From: DATBGO01 sp963840095 | Lineage (GTDB): Bacteria; Actinomycetota; Actinomycetes; Streptosporangiales; Streptosporangiaceae | Length of the DNA: 64,000 nt | Direction: 5' to 3' | Assembly (NCBI GenBank): GCA_963840095.1 | Contig: CAWIXN010000002.1 | Span: 248,001-312,000 of the forward strand | Shown here: positions 37,024-46,633 of the stretch, piece after piece | Position numbering within the stretch: position 1 is the first letter of the stretch | Layout of the letters: each line of letters begins with the position of its first letter | The notes under the pieces: generated by a model | What the model was told of the DNA's origin: nothing | Databases searched by the model: none | The model's input: the letters and a program-made list of their open reading frames with translations, nothing else | Program-made: the position numbers and the translations under genes

Positions 37024-38867
37024 CTGAGCCCGCCGATCACCATGACGATGGGCGCGCCCGCGCCCGTCTGGTGACATCCGAAGAATCCGGGCCGACGGAG
37101 CCGGGCCCGGGCGGCCCGTCGGCCGAGCCGCAAAGCGCTCGCCCGCCGCGTACCCGTTTCCGCATCCCCCGTTTCCGCATCCCCCGCTTCCGGCCGGCCG
37201 CAGCGGGCCTGGCTGCGTTGGCGATCTACCTGGCGGCGTGGGTGCTGGCCGAGACGCTTCCGCTGGTCCTGCACCCTGCGCAGCCGCAACTCGACCAGCT
37301 GAGCCCGGACCCGAACTTCTACGTCTGGTGCCTGCGCTGGTGGCCCTATGCGGTGGCCCACGGCATCAACCCCCTGTACACCACGTTGGCGGGCGCCCCG
37401 GCCGGCTACAACCTGGCCTGGGTGACGTCGGTCCCGCCGCTGGCCCTGCTGGCCTCGCCGCTCACGGCCCTGGCCGGCCCGACCGTCAGCTTCAACCTGC
37501 TGGTCGCGGTGTCGCTGCCGCTGTCCGCCTGGGCGGCGTTCGTCCTCTGCCGGCGGCTCACCGGGCGATTCTGGCCTGCCCTGGCCGGTGGCGCGGTCTA
37601 CGGGTTCTCGGCCTACGAGATGAACCACATCGTGGCCGGGCAGCTCAACATGGCGTTCAGCCTCATGCTGCCGCTGATGGCCTACCTGGTCGTGGTATGG
37701 CGAGACGGAAAGCTCCGCTCCAGCGTCTTCATCGGCCTGCTGGGCATCGCGATGGCCGTGCAGTTCTATCTCTTCCTCGAGACCTTCGCCGACATGACCG
37801 TGGTGTGGATCATCGCTCTGGCGGTCGGCTACGGACTGGGCGGCCGGGCCTGGCCCGTGGTGGCGCGGCTGAGCTGGCGCGTGGGCCTGGCCTACCTGCT
37901 GGCCATCGCCCTGACCGCTCCCTATCTCAAGTACGCGCTGGCCCATGTGCCTGCGGGGTTCGCCCGCTCTCCGGCCATCTCGGAACTCGATCTGGCCAGC
38001 CTGGTGGTGCCCTGGGGTGGCCAGACCTTCGGCCTGAGCTGGCTGGCCCACGACGCGGCACAGTTCTCGAGCCCGGCCCGGGACGGCTACGTGGGCATCC
38101 CGATCCTGCTGGTCGCCTTGCTGCTGGCGGCGTTCACCTGGTCCAGGAAGATCGTCCGTTTCCTGACCGTGATGCTCGTCCTGCTCATCGTGCTGGCCTT
38201 CGGGCCCGACGTGGACGTGGAAGGGCGGCAGGTGTTCCGGGTTCCCTGGGCCCACCTCTGGTTCCTGCCGATCGCCCGCAGCGCGTTCCCGGCCAGGTTC
38301 ATGGTCTTCGCGTTCCTGGCCCTGGCGGTGATGCTGGCCATATGGCTCGCCGGGCCGGCGAAGAGCGTGCTGAGACTGCGCCTGCGGTGGCCGCTGGCGC
38401 TGCTCGCCATCGCGGCCATGGCGGCGAACATCCCGCCCCTGAGCCTGCAGCCGGTCATCGCCCTCCCGGCCTTCGTCGCGACCGCCCAGTACCGGCATTA
38501 CCTGGCTCCGGGCGACACGATCGTGGTCGTGTCGACGAACCAGGGCAACACCGGCCTGCTCTGGCAGGCGCAGACCAACTTCTACTTCCGGCTGGCCGGC
38601 GGATTCATCAATGCCGCGGTTAACCAGCGCACCGACTTGCCGGTCCCGGTCGCCGATCTGGGCCGGGAGCAGCTGACGCCCGCTGTCATCCAGCAGTTCC
38701 GCACGTTTGTGCGGCAGGGCCGGATCTCGGCGATCCTCGTGGTCGACGGCGCGAATCCGCGCTGGTATTACGTCTTCCACCGGCTGCGCATCAGGCCGCT
38801 AACGGTCGGCGGCGCGCTGTTGTACCCGACCCGCGGAATAGGCGGGCCAGCGCGCCGGTTACGTTAA
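37020..38867 (+). CDS. multispanning membrane protein, probable GT-C-type glycosyltransferase
   Basis: 615 residues; GTG overlaps the TGA of the GT2 gene (GTGA), so the two are translationally coupled. An N-terminal Pro/Arg tail contains RFRIPRFRIPRFRP, coded by an 18-bp repeat. About 11-12 membrane helices follow. The first external loop has HPAQPQLDQLSPDPNFYVWC with acidic residues, as expected for GT-C enzymes that take sugar from the polyprenyl-phosphate product of the partner GT2. Acceptor unknown. It closes the block inserted between rpoC and rpsL. Confidence 0.68.
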   Translation: MTEPADHHDDGRARARLVTSEESGPTEPGPGGPSAEPQSARPPRTRFRIPRFRIPRFRPAAAGLAALAIYLAAWVLAETLPLVLHPAQPQLDQLSPDPNFYVWCLRWWPYAVAHGINPLYTTLAGAPAGYNLAWVTSVPPLALLASPLTALAGPTVSFNLLVAVSLPLSAWAAFVLCRRLTGRFWPALAGGAVYGFSAYEMNHIVAGQLNMAFSLMLPLMAYLVVVWRDGKLRSSVFIGLLGIAMAVQFYLFLETFADMTVVWIIALAVGYGLGGRAWPVVARLSWRVGLAYLLAIALTAPYLKYALAHVPAGFARSPAISELDLASLVVPWGGQTFGLSWLAHDAAQFSSPARDGYVGIPILLVALLLAAFTWSRKIVRFLTVMLVLLIVLAFGPDVDVEGRQVFRVPWAHLWFLPIARSAFPARFMVFAFLALAVMLAIWLAGPAKSVLRLRLRWPLALLAIAAMAANIPPLSLQPVIALPAFVATAQYRHYLAPGDTIVVVSTNQGNTGLLWQAQTNFYFRLAGGFINAAVNQRTDLPVPVADLGREQLTPAVIQQFRTFVRQGRISAILVVDGANPRWYYVFHRLRIRPLTVGGALLYPTRGIGGPARRLR

Positions 38868-38901
38868 AGTGAGCCGGCCCGGGCGGCCTGGTGGCGTTGT
38901 T

Positions 38902-38930
38902 TTGACCAGGCGTCAGGGGTTCGGTACTCT
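38902..38930 (+). promoter_or_regulatory. promoter of the str operon
   Basis: TTGACC (38902-38907), 17-bp spacer, TACTCT (38925-38930). It lies about 265 bp before rpsL in the 327-base non-coding gap. The long leader (roughly 38940-39194) holds no gene that I can support; it may carry S7-type autoregulation sites. Confidence 0.7.
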
Positions 38931-39194
38931 GAATGTCCGTGCCCGTGACTCGCGGGTGCGTGCACGTCTGTGGACTGTGGTTGAGCTGGCCGGAAGGCCG
39001 CAGACCGCGTGGCCAGGCGTGTGTGGACTTCCCTTTCTCGTCGTCCGGGCTCGGCAACGGGCCCGGATGCTCCGTGAGCGTGGCGACACGCCCGACTACG
39101 GGGGTCGGACGGACGGGAAAACCCGCAGGTCAGAAACGTGTAGTGAACGACGAATGCGCCCCCCAGCGCATCGAGGCGAGAAGACGGAGACGCG

Positions 39195-39569
<375 letters not shown>

Positions 39570-39570
39570 C

Positions 39571-40041
39571 ATGCCGCGTAAGGGCCCCGCGACCAAGCGG
39601 CAGCTTGTCACCGATCCGGTGTACGGCTCCCCGCTGGTCACCGCGCTGGTGAACAAGGTGCTCCGGAGCGGCAAGCGATCGCTTGCCGAGCGCATCGTCT
39701 ACGGCGCGATGGAAGGCTGCCGGGACAAGACCGGCAACGACCCGGTGGTGACGCTCAAGCGCGCGCTCGACAATGTCAAGCCGACTCTTGAGGTACGCAG
39801 CAGGCGGGTCGGCGGCGCCACGTATCAGGTGCCGGTCGAGGTGCGGGCGTCCCGCAGCACCACGCTGGCGCTGCGCTGGCTGATCTCTTACGCGCGCCAG
39901 CGCCGGGAGAAGACGATGACCGAGCGGCTGATGAACGAACTGCTGGACGCGAGCAATGGCCTCGGGGCCAGCGTGAAGCGCCGTGAGGACACCCACAAGA
40001 TGGCCGAGTCCAACAAGGCATTCGCCCATTACCGCTGGTAA
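39571..40041 (+). CDS. rpsG: 30S ribosomal protein S7
   Basis: 156 residues. PRKGPATKRQLVTDPVYGSP, VTALVNKVLRSGKRSLAERI and the C-terminal KRREDTHKMAESNKAFAHYR W are typical. One base separates it from rpsL. Nucleates head assembly of the 30S subunit. Confidence 0.98.
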   Translation: MPRKGPATKRQLVTDPVYGSPLVTALVNKVLRSGKRSLAERIVYGAMEGCRDKTGNDPVVTLKRALDNVKPTLEVRSRRVGGATYQVPVEVRASRSTTLALRWLISYARQRREKTMTERLMNELLDASNGLGASVKRREDTHKMAESNKAFAHYRW

Positions 40042-40133
40042 TTAAGGAAAGCCCGGTTCGCCGGGTGCACAACGTAACCTGCCGGACGCCCCCGCGGACG
40101 GCAGCTGACGAGAAAGAACGAGGGTTCAAGCAA

Positions 40134-42233
40134 GTGGCCGCCACTCAGACCGCCGTGGAGCTCGCCAAGGTCCGCAACATCGGGATCATGGCGCATATCG
40201 ACGCGGGCAAAACTACGACCACCGAGCGGATCCTGTTCTACACCGGCATCAATTACAAGCTGGGTGAAGTCCACGAGGGTGCGGCCACGATGGACTGGAT
40301 GGAGCAGGAGCAGGAGCGGGGCATCACCATCACCTCGGCCGCGACCACCGCCATCTGGCGCGACCACACCATCAACCTGATCGACACCCCGGGCCACGTC
40401 GACTTCACCGTGGAGGTGGAACGGTCGCTGCGGGTGCTCGACGGGGCGGTCGCCGTCTTCGACGGGGTCGCCGGGGTCGAGCCGCAGTCGGAGACCGTCT
40501 GGCGGCAGGCCGACAGGTACGGGGTGCCGCGGATCTGCTTCGTGAACAAGATGGACCGGGTCGGCGCGGAGTTCCACCGGTGCGTCGAGATGATCTCGAG
40601 CAGGCTCGGCGCCACCCCGCTGGTCATCCAGCTGCCCTGGGGCGTCGAGTCCGACTTCCGCGGCGTCATCGACCTGGTCAGAATGCGCGCGCTGCTGTGG
40701 CAGAGCGACGGCAAGGGCGAGGCGTTCGACGTCGTCGGCATCCCCGCCGATCACCTGGATGCCGCCCGCGAGTGGCGGGACCGGCTGATCGAGACCATCT
40801 CGGAGAACGACGAGGAGATGCTGGAGCTCTACCTCGGCGGCACCGAGCCGGATGTCGACCAGCTCATCGCGGCGATCCGGCGGGCGACCATCGCCGGCAA
40901 CCTGACTCCCGTGCTGTGCGGCAGCGCGTTCAAGAACAAGGGCGTGCAGCCGATGCTGGACGCGATCGTGGACTACCTGCCGAGCCCGGTGGACGTCCCG
41001 TCCATCAAGGGCCACGCGGTCGGGCACGAGGAGGTCGAGATCGAGCGGCACGCCGATCCCGCCGAGCCGTTCGCCGCGCTGGCTTTCAAGATCATGTCCG
41101 ACCAGCACCTCGGCAAGCTGACCTACATCCGGATCTACTCAGGCACCCTGGAGTCCGGCAGCTCCGTGCTGAACTCCACCAAGGGGCGCAAGGAGCGGAT
41201 CGGCAAGATCTACCAGATGCACGCGAACAAGCGCGAGGAGCGCCCGTCGGCCATCGCCGGGCAGATCGTCGCCGTGATGGGGCTGAAGGACACCACCACC
41301 GGCGACACCCTCTCCGACCCGGCCAAGCAGGTCATCCTGGAGTCGATGACGTTCCCCGCGCCGGTCATCAACGTGGCGATCGAGCCGCGGACCAAGGGCG
41401 ACCAGGACAAGCTCGGCACGGCGATCGGCCGGCTCGCCGAGGAGGACCCGACCTTCCAGGTCAGGACCGACGAGGAGACCGGCCAGACGATCATCTCCGG
41501 GATGGGCGAGCTGCACCTGGAGGTGCTGGTCGACCGGATGCGCCGGGAGTTCAAGGTCGAGGCCAACATCGGCCGCCCGCAGGTCGCCTATCGCGAGACC
41601 GTGCGCAAGAAGGTCGAGAAGGTCGAGTACACGCACAAGAAGCAGACCGGCGGCGCTGGGCAGTACGCCAAGGTCGTGATCAACCTGGAGCCGACCGGCG
41701 GCGACGGCGGCGGCTACGAGTTCGAGAACAAGATCCACGGTGGCCGGGTGCCGCGGGAGTACATCCCGTCGGTGGACGCCGGCTGCCAGGAGGCGGCCGA
41801 GTTCGGCGTGCTGGCCGGCTACCCGATGGTCGATGTGCGGGTCACCCTGACCGACGGCGCCTACCATGAGGTCGACTCTTCCGAGCTGGCCTTCAAGATC
41901 GCGGGCTCGATGGCCTTCAAGAAGGCCGCCGGGCACGCCGATCCGGTGCTGCTCGAGCCCATGATGGCCGTCGAGGTGCGAACCCCGGAGGACTACATGG
42001 GCGAGGTCATCGGCGACCTGAACAGCCGCCGTGGCCAGATCCAGGCCATGGAGGAGCGGTCAGGGGTACGGGCCGTCAAGGCCATCGTGCCGTTGTCGGA
42101 GATGTTCGGCTACGTGGGCGATCTGCGCAGCCGCACCCAGGGCCGGGCGGACTACAGCATGCAGTTCGACTCGTATGCCGAGGTCCCGCCCAGCATCGCC
42201 AAGGAAATCATCGCCAAAGCACGCGGCGAGTAG
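40134..42233 (+). CDS. fusA: elongation factor G
   Basis: 699 residues from GTG at 40134 (AATQTAVELAKVRNIGIMA), the start that matches family length; the in-frame upstream codons lack a ribosome site. G1 is AHIDAGKTTTTERIL, then RGITITSAATT, DTPGHVDFTVEVERS and NKMDRVGA. Domain IV has GGRVPREYIPSVDAG. It drives ribosome translocation by GTP hydrolysis. Confidence 0.97.
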   Translation: MAATQTAVELAKVRNIGIMAHIDAGKTTTTERILFYTGINYKLGEVHEGAATMDWMEQEQERGITITSAATTAIWRDHTINLIDTPGHVDFTVEVERSLRVLDGAVAVFDGVAGVEPQSETVWRQADRYGVPRICFVNKMDRVGAEFHRCVEMISSRLGATPLVIQLPWGVESDFRGVIDLVRMRALLWQSDGKGEAFDVVGIPADHLDAAREWRDRLIETISENDEEMLELYLGGTEPDVDQLIAAIRRATIAGNLTPVLCGSAFKNKGVQPMLDAIVDYLPSPVDVPSIKGHAVGHEEVEIERHADPAEPFAALAFKIMSDQHLGKLTYIRIYSGTLESGSSVLNSTKGRKERIGKIYQMHANKREERPSAIAGQIVAVMGLKDTTTGDTLSDPAKQVILESMTFPAPVINVAIEPRTKGDQDKLGTAIGRLAEEDPTFQVRTDEETGQTIISGMGELHLEVLVDRMRREFKVEANIGRPQVAYRETVRKKVEKVEYTHKKQTGGAGQYAKVVINLEPTGGDGGGYEFENKIHGGRVPREYIPSVDAGCQEAAEFGVLAGYPMVDVRVTLTDGAYHEVDSSELAFKIAGSMAFKKAAGHADPVLLEPMMAVEVRTPEDYMGEVIGDLNSRRGQIQAMEERSGVRAVKAIVPLSEMFGYVGDLRSRTQGRADYSMQFDSYAEVPPSIAKEIIAKARGE

Positions 42234-42290
42234 TCAGTAGCAAGCACGCCTAGGACCAAGAACCACAAGGCGCCCCACGTGAGCGCCTGG

Positions 42291-42306
42291 CCCCACGAAG
42301 GTGGGG
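42291..42306 (+). promoter_or_regulatory. hairpin in the fusA-tuf spacer
   Basis: CCCCAC (42291-42296) pairs with GTGGGG (42301-42306) over a GAAG tetraloop, with a second GGCGC/GCGCC stem just upstream (about 42269-42287). It lies 25 bp before tuf and may modulate or process the fusA-tuf mRNA. Confidence 0.5.
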
Positions 42307-42330
42307 AACGACCGCAACGAGGAGACACCA

Positions 42331-43524
42331 GTGGCGAAGGCCAAGTTCGAGCGGACCAAGCCGCACGTCAACATCGGCACCATCGGTCATATCGACCACG
42401 GCAAGACGACGCTGACCGCGGCGATCACCAAGGTATTGCATGACAAGTTCCCGACCATCAATCCCTTCACGCCGTTCGACCAGATCGACAACGCGAAGGA
42501 AGAGCGGGAGCGCGGGATCACCATCTCGATCTCGCACGTGGAGTACCAGACCGACAAGCGCCATTATGCGCACGTTGACTGCCCTGGCCACGCGGACTAC
42601 ATCAAGAACATGATCACCGGGGCCGCGCAGATGGACGGCGCGATCCTGGTCGTGGCCGCCACCGACGGCCCGATGCCGCAGACCCGCGAGCACGTGCTGC
42701 TGGCCCGCCAGGTCGGCGTGCCGTACATCGTCGTGGCGCTCAACAAGGCCGACATGGTCGACGACGAGGAGATCCTCGAGCTGGTGGAGCTCGAGGTCCG
42801 CGAGCTGCTGTCGGCGTATGAGTTCCCCGGCGACGACGTGCCGGTGATCAGGGTCTCCGCGCTGAAGGCGCTCGAGGGCGACGCCGAGTGGGGCCAGAAG
42901 GTCGTGGACCTGATGGACGCCTGCGACGAGTCGATCCCCGAGCCGGTCCGTGACGTGGAGAAGCCGTTCCTGATGCCGGTCGAGGACGTGTTCTCGATCA
43001 CCGGCCGCGGCACGGTGGTGACCGGCCGGATCGAGCGCGGCAAGGTCCACACCGGTGAGCAGGTCGAGATCATCGGGATCAAGGAGAAGGCACAGCAGAC
43101 GGTCGTCACCGGCGTGGAGATGTTCCACAAGATCCTCGACGAGGGTCAGGCCGGCGACAACGCGGGCCTGCTGCTGCGCGGCACCAAGCGCGAGGATGTC
43201 GAGCGTGGCCAGGTGGTCATCAAGCCCGGCACCAACACGCCGCATACCGAGTTCGAGGCGCAGGTCTACATCCTGTCCAAGGACGAGGGCGGGCGGCACA
43301 CCCCGTTCTTCAACAACTACCGCCCGCAGTTCTACTTCCGGACCACGGACGTGACCGGCGTCGTGCATCTGCCCGAAGGCACCGAGATGGTGCTGCCGGG
43401 CGACAACACCGAGATGCGCGTCGAGCTGATCCAGCCGATCGCCATGGAAGAGGGCCTGCGGTTCGCGATCCGGGAAGGCGGCCGCACCGTCGGCGCCGGC
43501 CGGGTCACCAGCATCATCAAGTAA
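42331..43524 (+). CDS. tuf: elongation factor Tu
   Basis: 397 residues from GTG at 42331 after GAGGAG. GHIDHGKTTLTAAITKVL, RERGITISISHVEYQT, DCPGHADYIKNMITGAAQMD and NKADMVDD are the G motifs. C-terminal domain ends GAGRVTSIIK. Delivers aminoacyl-tRNA to the ribosome. Confidence 0.98.
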   Translation: MAKAKFERTKPHVNIGTIGHIDHGKTTLTAAITKVLHDKFPTINPFTPFDQIDNAKEERERGITISISHVEYQTDKRHYAHVDCPGHADYIKNMITGAAQMDGAILVVAATDGPMPQTREHVLLARQVGVPYIVVALNKADMVDDEEILELVELEVRELLSAYEFPGDDVPVIRVSALKALEGDAEWGQKVVDLMDACDESIPEPVRDVEKPFLMPVEDVFSITGRGTVVTGRIERGKVHTGEQVEIIGIKEKAQQTVVTGVEMFHKILDEGQAGDNAGLLLRGTKREDVERGQVVIKPGTNTPHTEFEAQVYILSKDEGGRHTPFFNNYRPQFYFRTTDVTGVVHLPEGTEMVLPGDNTEMRVELIQPIAMEEGLRFAIREGGRTVGAGRVTSIIK

Positions 43525-43795
43525 CTACTAGTAGGGCCGGGACGGTCCGTGTGATCCCGCCCGCTGCTAAACGCAGACGGGCGGGACCCCACGGACCACC
43601 CGGGCCGGACAGACCGGGCTTCGGGGCCTAGGGAGTCCCGGCCGTTCGCGTTTAGCGACGGCCGGGAGTTCCTAGGGACCGCGAGCCTTGGAGAGAGAGC
43701 ACGAGGTTCGCGGCCGGGCATCTCCGGGCTGCGGGTCACGCGCGACGACAGGCAGCAGCACGCCCGGGACTAGCACAGAAGGAAAACGAAGCCAC
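43525..43795 (+). promoter_or_regulatory. structured tuf-rpsJ spacer with two hairpins whose loops are complementary
   Basis: Hairpin 1: GGTCCGTG (43544-43551) with CACGGACC (43590-43597) and TCCCGCCCG (43555-43563) with CGGGCGGGA (43578-43586), capped by CTGC-TAAAC-GCAG. Hairpin 2: CCTAGG (43627-43632) with CCTAGG (43671-43676), then TCCCGGCCGT with ACGGCCGGGA (43636-43645, 43658-43667), capped by CGC-GTTTA-GCG. The loops TAAAC and GTTTA are exact complements, and the match extends to nine bases (GCTAAACGC / GCGTTTAGC). This is a probable S10-operon leader or tuf terminator pair. Confidence 0.75.
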
Positions 43796-44104
43796 ATGGC
43801 GGGACAGAAGATCCGCATCCGGCTCAAGGCCTATGACCATGAGGTCATCGACAGCTCGGCGCGGAAGATCGTCGACACGGTGACGCGCACCGGCGCGAAG
43901 GTCGCGGGCCCCGTGCCGCTGCCCACCGAGAAGAACGTCTACTGCGTCATCCGCTCACCGCACAAGTACAAGGACTCGCGGGAGCACTTCGAGATGAGGA
44001 CGCACAAGCGCCTGATCGACATCATCGACCCCACGCCGAAGACAGTCGACTCCCTGATGCGGCTTGACCTGCCCGCCGGCGTCGACATTGAGATCAAGCT
44101 CTGA
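43796..44104 (+). CDS. rpsJ: 30S ribosomal protein S10
   Basis: 102 residues from ATG at 43796 after AGAAGGAAAA. GQKIRIRLKAYDHEVIDSSA start and IRSPHKYKDSREHFEMRTHK are typical. Also binds NusB and NusG in antitermination complexes. First gene of the S10 operon. Confidence 0.98.
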   Translation: MAGQKIRIRLKAYDHEVIDSSARKIVDTVTRTGAKVAGPVPLPTEKNVYCVIRSPHKYKDSREHFEMRTHKRLIDIIDPTPKTVDSLMRLDLPAGVDIEIKL

Positions 44105-44117
44105 GGGACGCGCCGAC

Positions 44118-44795
44118 ATGACCAAGCAGATCAAGGGAGTCCTGGGCACCAAGCTCGGCATGACCCAGGTCTTCGCTGACGACGGGCGGATCGTGCCGGT
44201 CACCGTCGTGGCGGCCGGCCCGTGCGTCGTGACCGCGCTGCGGACGCCGGATGCCGACGGCTACGCCGCCGTCCAGCTCGGCTACGGCGAGGTGGACCCC
44301 CGCAAGGTGAACAAGCCGGAGGCCGGGCACTTCGTCCGGGCCGGCGTGACCCCGCGCAGGTACCTCGTCGAACTGCGCACCGACGATGCGTCCGACTACA
44401 CCCTGGGCCAGGAAGTGACCGCGGCGGCGTTCGGCGCCGGCGAGCTGGTCGACGTCACGGCGCGGAGCAAGGGCAAGGGCTTCGCCGGCGTCATGAAGCG
44501 GCACGGCTTCCGCGGCCTCGGCGCCTCGCACGGCACCCAGCGCAAGCACCGCGCGCCTGGGTCCATCGGCGGCTGCGCCACCCCGGGCCGGGTGTTCAAG
44601 GGCGTGCGGATGGCCGGCCGGATGGGCGGCGTGCGCACCACCGCGCCGAACCTGACCGTGCACGGCGTCGACGCTGACCGCGGCCTGCTGCTGATCAAGG
44701 GCCCGGTCCCCGGCCCGGCCGGCGGCCTGGTCCTGGTCCGCAGCGCCGTCAAGAGCCCGCTTGCTGCTGGCGGGCGCCAGCTGAAGGGAGCCTAA
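44118..44795 (+). CDS. rplC: 50S ribosomal protein L3
   Basis: 225 residues. KGVLGTKLGMTQVFADDGRI start and the 23S-binding loop GFAGVMKRHGFRGLGASHGT; PGSIGGCATPGRVFKGVRMA follows. One of the first 50S assembly proteins, near the peptidyl transferase centre. Confidence 0.98.
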   Translation: MTKQIKGVLGTKLGMTQVFADDGRIVPVTVVAAGPCVVTALRTPDADGYAAVQLGYGEVDPRKVNKPEAGHFVRAGVTPRRYLVELRTDDASDYTLGQEVTAAAFGAGELVDVTARSKGKGFAGVMKRHGFRGLGASHGTQRKHRAPGSIGGCATPGRVFKGVRMAGRMGGVRTTAPNLTVHGVDADRGLLLIKGPVPGPAGGLVLVRSAVKSPLAAGGRQLKGA

Positions 44796-44801
44796 GGCGC
44801 C

Positions 44802-45464
44802 ATGAGCACGGTCAAAATCATCTCCGTGACACCGGACGAAGGCGCTGCCGTCGACCTTCCCGATGAGATCTTTGACGCCAAGGTCAACGTGCCGCTGATC
44901 CACCAGGTCGTGGTGGCGCAGGAGGCTGCGGCACGGCAGGGCACGCACGCGGCCAAGTCCCGCGGCGCGGTCCGGGGGGGCGGTAAGAAGCCCTACCGGC
45001 AGAAGGGGACCGGGCGGGCCAGGCAGGGCTCGACCCGGGCGCCGCAGTTCGCGGGCGGCGGCACCGTGCACGGCCCGGTGCCCAGGTCCTATGAGCAGCG
45101 GACGCCCAAGAAGATGAAGGCGGCGGCGCTGCGCGGTGCCCTTTCCGACCGGGCCAGGCACGGGCGGGTCCATGTCGTCAGCGGGTTCGTGGCCGGAGAC
45201 GGGCCGAGCACCAAGGATGCGGTGGCGCTGCTCGCCACGGCGATCGGCGTCAAGCACCACGCGGTGCACACGCTGGTGGTCGCGCGCCGCGACGACCTGG
45301 CGACCTGGCGGAGCCTCCGCAATGCCGTCGGCGTGCACCTGCTCGAGCCCGGCCAGCTCAACACCTACGACGTGCTGGTCAGTGACCACGTGATCTTCAC
45401 CCAGGCCGCGCTGGACCAGTTCGTGACGCGCGCAGCCAAGCGGACCGAGGAGAGTCAGGCGTGA
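44802..45464 (+). CDS. rplD: 50S ribosomal protein L4
   Basis: 220 residues. HQVVVAQEAAARQGTHAAKS, then the exit-tunnel loop GGGKKPYRQKGTGRARQGST. In E. coli L4 represses the S10 operon; here the structured leader before rpsJ makes autoregulation plausible. Its TGA overlaps the rplW GTG. Confidence 0.97.
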   Translation: MSTVKIISVTPDEGAAVDLPDEIFDAKVNVPLIHQVVVAQEAAARQGTHAAKSRGAVRGGGKKPYRQKGTGRARQGSTRAPQFAGGGTVHGPVPRSYEQRTPKKMKAAALRGALSDRARHGRVHVVSGFVAGDGPSTKDAVALLATAIGVKHHAVHTLVVARRDDLATWRSLRNAVGVHLLEPGQLNTYDVLVSDHVIFTQAALDQFVTRAAKRTEESQA

Positions 45465-45760
45465 GCAAGATTGCCAACCCGCGGGACGTCCTGGTGCGGC
45501 CGGTCATCTCGGAGAAGAGCTACCGGCTGGCCGACGACGGCAAGTACACCTTCATTGTCGCGCCCGGCACGAACAAGACCCAGATCAGGCAGGCCGTCGA
45601 GGCCATCTTCGGAGTACGGGTGACCGGCGTCAACACGGTCAACCGGCCCGGCAAGCGGCGCCGGACGCGGTTCGGCTGGGGCAAGCGGCCGGACACCAAG
45701 CGAGCCATCGTCAGCCTGGCCGAAGGAGACCGGATTGACGTCTTCGGACCGGTCAGCTAG
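45461..45760 (+). CDS. rplW: 50S ribosomal protein L23
   Basis: 99 residues from GTG at 45461, overlapping the rplD stop. NPRDVLVRPVISEKSYRLAD and VNTVNRPGKRRRTRFGWGKR are typical. Sits at the exit tunnel and docks trigger factor and SRP. Confidence 0.97.
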   Translation: MSKIANPRDVLVRPVISEKSYRLADDGKYTFIVAPGTNKTQIRQAVEAIFGVRVTGVNTVNRPGKRRRTRFGWGKRPDTKRAIVSLAEGDRIDVFGPVS

Positions 45761-45787
45761 CCGGCGATCCCTAGGAGCTTGAGCACA

Positions 45788-46621
45788 ATGGCTATCCGCA
45801 AGTACAAGCCGACCACCCCGGGCAGGCGGGGCGCGAGCGGCGCCGACTTCTCCGAGGTCACCCGCAGTGAGCCGGAGAAGTCACTGGTGCGTCCGCTGAC
45901 CTCCCGGGGCGGCCGGAACGTGCACGGCCGGATCACCGCCCGGCATCAGGGCGGCGGCCACAAGCGGGCCTACCGGCTGATCGATTTCCGGCGGGCCGAC
46001 AAGGACGGCGTCCCGGCCAAGGTGGCGCACCTCGAGTACGACCCCAACCGCACCTCCAGGATCGCGCTGCTGCACTACGCCGACGGTGAGAAGCGCTACA
46101 TCCTCGCCCCGCAGGGCCTGGCCCAGGGCGACCGGGTGGAGAACGGCGCGGCCGCGGACATCAGGACCGGCAACTGCCTGCCGCTGCGCAACATCCCGAC
46201 CGGCACCGTGGTGCACGCGATCGAGCTCCGCCCGGGCGGCGGAGCCAAGATCGCCCGCTCGGCGGGCTCCGGGGTGCAGCTGCTCGCCAAGGAAGGCGCG
46301 CGCGCGACCCTGCGGATGCCCTCGGGTGAGATCAGGCTGGTCGACGCGGCGTGCCGGGCCACCATCGGCGAGGTCGGCAACTCCGAGCAGGGCAACATCA
46401 AGCTCGGCAAGGCTGGCCGCAGCAGATGGAAGGGTCGCAGGCCGTCGGTGCGCGGCGTGGCGATGAACCCGGTCGACCACCCGCTCGGCGGAGGCGAAGG
46501 CAAGAGCTCCGGAGGGCGGCACCCGGTCAGCCCGTGGGGCAAGCCCGAAGGGCGCACCAGGAAGGCCCACAAGCCAAGTGACCGGCTGATCACCCGACGG
46601 CGCAGCAAGAAGAAGCGGTAG
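45788..46621 (+). CDS. rplB: 50S ribosomal protein L2
   Basis: 277 residues. AIRKYKPTTPGRRGASGADF start, GRNVHGRITARHQGGGHKRA, and the C-terminal VRGVAMNPVDHPLGGGEGKS. The ATG at 45788 is 10 bp after AGGAG. Needed for subunit association and peptidyl transfer. Confidence 0.98.
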   Translation: MAIRKYKPTTPGRRGASGADFSEVTRSEPEKSLVRPLTSRGGRNVHGRITARHQGGGHKRAYRLIDFRRADKDGVPAKVAHLEYDPNRTSRIALLHYADGEKRYILAPQGLAQGDRVENGAAADIRTGNCLPLRNIPTGTVVHAIELRPGGGAKIARSAGSGVQLLAKEGARATLRMPSGEIRLVDAACRATIGEVGNSEQGNIKLGKAGRSRWKGRRPSVRGVAMNPVDHPLGGGEGKSSGGRHPVSPWGKPEGRTRKAHKPSDRLITRRRSKKKR

Positions 46622-46633
46622 GAGCACCTCACG

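Noticed and set aside
33000..38870. Mobile element carrying the glycan block
   Set aside because: No transposase, integrase, terminal repeats or tRNA attachment site is visible at either edge.
40065..40133. N-terminal extension of EF-G from 40065
   Set aside because: The extra residues have no homology and no ribosome site; GTG at 40134 gives the standard 699-residue protein.
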